DNA from: Mycogone perniciosa
Lineage: Eukaryota; Ascomycota; Sordariomycetes; Hypocreales; Hypocreaceae
Assembly (NCBI GenBank): GCA_025331125.1
Contig: JAOALB010000082.1
Location: forward strand, 62,001 to 126,000
Direction: 5' to 3'
Length of the DNA stretch: 64,000 nt
The translations under genes and the position numbers were made by a program. Below the pieces are notes generated by a model. The model did not search any database and was not told the origin of the DNA. It saw only the letters and a program-made list of their open reading frames with translations. This document shows, in pieces, positions 60,640 through 64,000 of this stretch (positions are counted from its first letter, which is position 1; the number at the start of each line of letters is the position of its first letter).

Positions 60640-63600
60640 ATGGCTATTCCATCAGCAGCTTCAACACGGCCGGCGGCCGTCAGGTCGCAAGCCCTCGATG
60701 ACTTGATTATGGGGGTAAGACGCATCTGATTATTCTGGTAGGGTTGGAATAAAACGAGCCGTATCCGCTAGCCCAACTCTACACTGGCATCCGAATACCT
60801 CTTCAAACGTGCAATTCTTCGTAGCACGTGTGACTGACACCGGAAATGCTACAGACAAACAGCAGCAGTATTGTCTCCAAACGCAGTGTCGAACGATTGT
60901 ATTATCCGGATGAGCCACCTTTCTTTCGCTATTTCGTCAAGAAGTTCCAGAGAAGAGCGCCGCTTATCAACCGGGGCTACTGGCTCAGACTCAGAGCCAT
61001 CGATACTGTTGTGCGCCAGTTTATCACACAGGAGACGTGCAAAAAGAAGGTGGTCATTAACTTGGGCTGCGGCAGGTGAGAATTTGCGCATTAGAGGGTC
61101 AGGAATGCTACGGAAAATCCAATCTAACAAGTCTATCCCCATCCTAGCGACGTCCTACCATGGCAATGTCATGCTCGCTATGGTGCGGCTAGTGACGATG
61201 TTCTCTTCGTCGATGCAGACTATCCTGACCTTGTACGAAAGAAGCGCACTGTCGTGCTCGAAACCCCTCAGTTGCGACATCTTTTGGGCACCAACTTTGT
61301 CCTAGGCGAAAATGAGGAGGATCACCTGCTTCTCTTTAGTGACAAGTACTGCCAAGTGGGCTGTGATCTACGACAACTCGACGCCTTCCGGGCTACGTTG
61401 GAGTCGTTCCTTAGTCTTTCTGACTGTGTTGTTCTCTTTGTTGCTGAGGTTTCTGTGACTTATATGGACACACAGTCTGCAGATGCCCTGATCCAGTGGG
61501 CAAGCTCAATTGGCCAAGGTGAGCCCAGCTACCTACCCATCAACCCTGTATTCTACTATTCAGTCTTAAAATCCAAACCATACTATGTTTCAAGTCACTC
61601 CATGTCTAATGGGATGATCTTTTACGCTAATGTTCATCAGCTGAGTTCTGTCTCTTGGAACAAATACTACCTCATGGACCAGACCATCCATTCGCGCAAA
61701 CCATGCTTCGTCACTTTGACAAACTAAGCACGCCTCCTCGTTCTGTCAGTCAATACCAAACTCTCGAACAACAGGTTGCCCGGTTTCAAACACGTGGCTG
61801 GCGGCATGTAGACATATGGGATTTGTGGCAGGCTTGGTCAAGTGACCTATTCGTCAGCAGCCCCGAAAGAGCAGCCCTAGACAAGGTAGAGCCCTTTGAT
61901 GAGTGGGAGGAGTTTATGCTGTTTGCACGACACTACTTCATACTCCATGCCTCGGCGACCCAATCCAGTGTTTTACAATCCGGGGATGGGGAAAAGCCTC
62001 ACGATGCAAATGGTGAGCCCCAGCTTGAGGTTGAGATCGAGGTTACAGACAGGCCAATTTTGAAAGCCCCAAAACGCCGTTTTGGGAATGCAATGGTCAT
62101 CGCCAATGTCATGGGACAGCGATATGTACTTCACATGATGGGCCTGGACACTAATGGCAGAGCCGCCACTTACGATGTCTTCTCCCTCGACGGAAAATAC
62201 CCGCCTCCTGAGATCCCTCTCAACGGACCTCTCCCCCGTGTTTGCTACACGTTGACTGACCTGGGTAATTACGGAACTCTACTCGTGGGCGGCCGTACGT
62301 CTCCGGCTTGTGCGTTATCGGATTCCTGGCTGTTTACAAGAGGCACCGACTGTCACTGGCGAGCAATGTCAAGACTGCCTATTCCACTCTTTAGGCACTC
62401 CGCTGTTCGATTAGGAGATTCTTGCCTTGTCCTAGTCATTGGCGGTAAAACCGGATCATCACAGATTTCAGAAAATTGCTTTGTTTTCCACCCTGAATGT
62501 GGCTGGTTGAAGTGCCAGATATCTGGAATTAGACCTGAACCGTCATTTGGTTCCATTATATGCACCTCATCTGAGGCAATGGATACAGGGGAGGTATTTC
62601 ACGGAGTATTGGCTGGCGGAATAAATAAATACGGTCGCATCGTCACTAAAAAGTATTTGTGGCGGGTTGAGATGACTGATGATCAGGTGAGTTCGTCTCC
62701 TCCTCTATCATTTATTGGCTAAACAAGCCTTACCTGTCTTGAGCAACGCATCTTTCCATCAACTATGGCAAGAGCTGACTGATTTTCTCAGCCGAATATA
62801 AAGTTTTCAACTCTTGAGACCGATCCTTCTGAAAAAGACACTCTATCATTGTTCGGTGCTAACGTTGTGGATATGGGTTCTTATGCCGTGATCTGCGGCG
62901 GTACGGGGGCGGATGCCTCCTCACAAGGCCAGGACATCAGGACCATAGCTGTCTCCAACAGTGGATATCAAGTCACTGGTACTATCCGCCCAAAAGACAG
63001 CAGTCAATGTATGCCATTCATGATCGGGTCCTCTGCGATCAGGGATGGGAGCAGCAGCATACTAGTTGTTGGTGGTGGTGCAACTTGCTTCTCAATGGGT
63101 ACATTTTGGGAGCCTGGTATCTACAGGATACACCTTCCTCACAGACTACCGGGATTTACCTCTGCAGAACCTGCAAGGCGTAATCCCACAAGATCAGATA
63201 TCCGGTTCGTGGGACTGCACACGTTTACTACCATCAGCCACAACAACACCGAAGTTGTGTGTACATCGGCCGCGAAAGCATCCGTAACCACTGTGCCTCG
63301 CATACAATTGGATTCAACTGAAAAGTTTCACGAAGTTCTCCGAGATGGAAGGCCAGTCATCATAGAAGGCTTGAATCTAGGACAATGCCTACAAAAGTGG
63401 ACACCGAGCTACCTGGTAGAACAAGTGGGTTCGGACCAACAGGTAAGGGTCTATTGTGGAATGACGATGGCCACAAAAAGAGCTGACAGGTCTAGGTCGT
63501 GGTGCATGAGTGCCATAGAGACACGGAGAAGATGGATTTCAACAGAAAGAACTTTAGCTATGTGACAGAGTCATTTGGGAGCATCATGGACAGGATCCAA

Positions 63601-64000
63601 ACGGGGGCTAGGTTGTACCTGCGTGCCTTATCTCGGGACAAGCCATCTGAACTGCCAGCGAGGATGGAAGAAGACTTTCCACGATTGGCAGCAGAATTTT
63701 CCTTGCCGGCAGAGCTGGACTATGTCAAAGAACACCTTTTCAGTTCTGTATTGAGGGTATCTGGACGGGTAAATATGTGGCTGCATTATGACGTGAGTTT
63801 CCTTCTTTCCATCTGACCATTTCATGATACGTTGTATCAATATCAATGGAGCTAATATCTAACATATTGATGGCTAGGCTATGGCGAATGTTTATGCACA
63901 AGTATTTGGATCTAAGCGGATGATTATATTCCCACCGAGCGATGTCAGACACCTGTCCTTTGCTCCTGGAGCATCCAGCTCCAGTTTGGATGTCTTCTCT
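60640..64000 (+). CDS. ppm2: PPM2/TYW4 tRNA wybutosine synthesis methyltransferase with JmjC-like tail (partial, at least 928 aa)
   Basis: This enzyme carries out the last steps of wybutosine formation on tRNA-Phe (carboxymethylation and methoxycarbonylation). Exons visible: 60640-60714, 60855-61075, 61148-61518, 61641-62686, 62792-63442, 63496-63792 and 63878-64000, the last cut by the window end. The N-terminal LCMT-type methyltransferase has the SAM-binding NLGCGSDVLPWQC loop (about 94-106). Kelch-like repeats follow (about 390-700; LLVGGRT, VIGGKTG, VVGGGA). The C-terminal part is JmjC-like (EKFHEVLRDGRPVIIEG, WLHYDAMANVYAQVFGSKR, IIFPPSD). The start gives MAIPSAASTRPAAVRSQA. Two introns are longer than usual here (140 and 122 bp). 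Fungal PPM2 proteins of about 1,000-1,100 residues with this tail are known, so roughly 100-150 residues are missing. Confidence 0.94.

Noticed and set aside
1..64000. CRISPR arrays, riboswitches or operons
   Set aside because: No regularly spaced direct repeats were seen. The gene structure is clearly eukaryotic, with introns and separate promoters.

Overview
The window looks like a contig from a filamentous ascomycete (Pezizomycotina). Sordariomycetes, possibly Hypocreales, is the best guess, but this is inference: no marker gene settles it. The reasons are short introns (about 50-140 bp, GT..AG), a pentafunctional AROM gene, intron-bearing divergent histone H4/H3 genes, a fungal-type PPM2 with a JmjC-like tail, and a very AT-rich block with the marks of repeat-induced point mutation (RIP).

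Layout. Positions 1 to about 14,600 are almost pure A+T with no credible gene. The block holds decayed repeats, including an inverted-repeat element present in a mildly mutated copy (about 4.2-4.6 kb) and a heavily C-to-T / G-to-A mutated copy (about 14.04-14.41 kb). The composition changes sharply at about 14.6 kb, and a dense housekeeping region follows. In order it contains a 15-exon neurofibromin/IRA-type RasGAP (+), AROM (+), a C2H2 zinc-finger factor (-), histone H4 (-) and H3 (+) as a divergent pair, the RNA polymerase I largest subunit (-), PRP3 (+), an intron-containing elongator tRNA-Met (-), a DDHD-domain lipase (+), the XPD/Rad3 helicase (-), a Pps1-type dual-specificity phosphatase (+), Atg18 (-) and PPM2/TYW4 (+, cut by the window end).

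These genes are functionally unrelated core genes: Ras signalling, aromatic amino acid synthesis, chromatin, rRNA transcription, splicing, nucleotide excision repair and TFIIH, cell-cycle dephosphorylation, autophagy, and tRNA wybutosine modification. There is no biosynthetic cluster. Divergent pairs with short shared promoters are H4/H3, RPA190/PRP3 and ATG18/PPM2.

I found no clear new multi-gene system. The features most worth a second look are a ten-base motif, TACGGAGTAC, seen 13 times only between genes; the decayed inverted-repeat element in the AT block; the 17/41/10/20-nt exon series at the start of the XPD gene; and stop-free introns in AROM, H4 and the zinc-finger gene. Exon boundaries were worked out by hand from reading frame, GT..AG sites and family conservation; no transcript data were available.
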